The notes under the pieces were generated by a model. The model did not search any database. It worked only from the letters and a program-made list of their open reading frames with translations, and was not told the origin of the DNA. The position numbers were made by a program, and so were the translations under genes. A stretch of DNA of 64,000 nt from Hymenobacter nivis (lineage in GTDB: Bacteria > Bacteroidota > Bacteroidia > Cytophagales > Hymenobacteraceae), in contig NZ_CP029145.1 in the NCBI RefSeq assembly GCF_003149515.1, positions 1,488,001 through 1,552,000 on the forward strand. Direction: 5' to 3'. Below, one piece after another: positions 63,769-64,000 of the stretch (positions are counted from its first letter, which is position 1; each line of letters begins with the position of its first letter).

Positions 63769-64000
63769 ATGTTCCTCCCCACTGGGTTGCCCACCACAGA
63801 AGCGTACCTGGTCGCCGCAATCGGCCGCCTGGCCGCCGCTGCCTACGCTGCCGGGACCGGCCGCGCCGAGGCCCGCAGCCCACTGGCAGCCCACTGGAAT
63901 CCTGGCTACGCCCAGGCCCACCCGGATTTCCGTCCCCAGCCCGATATAACTGTGGCCCAGGCCGTTCGGGCGGCGCTGCGCGCCGAACCGTGCCTCGCCG
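63769..64000 (+). CDS. Hypothetical protein, cut by window end
   Basis: 77 codons from an ATG stay open to the window edge: TTEAYLVAAIGRLAAAAYAA, LAAHWNPGYAQAHPDFRPQP, ITVAQAVRAALRAEP. The helix pattern is plausible for a real gene, but Ala/Arg-rich frames are common by chance at this GC. Family unknown. Confidence 0.4.
   Translation, partial: MFLPTGLPTTEAYLVAAIGRLAAAAYAAGTGRAEARSPLAAHWNPGYAQAHPDFRPQPDITVAQAVRAALRAEPCLA

Overview
The window looks like a chromosomal segment of a high-GC Bacteroidota, most like Hymenobacter or a close relative in Cytophagales. The grounds are GC-rich coding sequence, weak or absent Shine-Dalgarno sites, promoters of the Bacteroidota TTG-N21-TAnnTTTG type, four TonB-dependent receptor loci with carboxypeptidase-regulatory-like plug extensions, a DUF4159 protein, and secreted lipoproteins with Bacteroidota-style lipoboxes. 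The genus is inferred from protein resemblance, not from a marker gene.

Layout. 1-11.2 kb is core-like: partial pckA, an S1/P1 nuclease, a frame-shifted ADP-ribosylglycohydrolase, rsmE, a zinc-ribbon membrane protein, DUF4159, an acyltransferase, a patatin-like phospholipase, an MBL-fold hydrolase, accA and tRNA-Asp(GTC). From the tRNA to about 53.35 kb the character changes: insertion sequences, gene fragments and genes broken by single in-frame stops alternate with intact transport loci. The 3' end of the tRNA plus its terminator reappears, degenerate, at 53.29-53.35 kb, so the 42 kb between may be an old genomic island or a duplication-bounded accessory block. No integrase was found.

Inside that block: (a) 11.5-14.3 kb, a secreted nuclease and a small family of uncharacterised proteins; (b) 15.2-19.5 kb, an M20 amidohydrolase followed by wrecked M28 peptidase and PD-(D/E)XK nuclease genes separated by an IS481 element; (c) 19.5-30.9 kb, a long minus-strand operon-like array (DUF2064 protein, TonB receptor, YnjB-like binding protein, two permeases, two GATase1/ThuA-like proteins, ATPase, radical SAM enzyme). 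This array is the best candidate for an undescribed uptake-plus-modification system; an IS630 has landed in an ATGA start/stop overlap within it, and palindromic MITE-like repeats fill three of its gaps; (d) 31-35.8 kb, a solitary GH3 glycosidase between dead IS elements; (e) 36-42.6 kb, a TonB receptor with two metallophosphoesterase-like proteins and a lipoprotein, preceded by a promoter and a Fur-like palindrome; (f) 44.2-52.8 kb, a zinc-acquisition locus (ZnuD-like receptor, His-rich secreted protein, lipoproteins, outer-membrane barrel, MerC, Fur/Zur, CobW GTPase). In it MerC and CobW, and a neighbouring peptidase, carry single amber stops, and a candidate Zur operator overlaps the cobW promoter.

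53.9-63.3 kb is a two-component system driving a tripartite RND efflux pump. A MITE splits the response-regulator/kinase junction, an IS701-type element splits the RND and adaptor genes, four phased TTAAT repeats precede the outer-membrane factor gene, and a 55-bp repeat in opposite orientations brackets the locus. All functional calls come from reading the translated sequence; no database search was possible.
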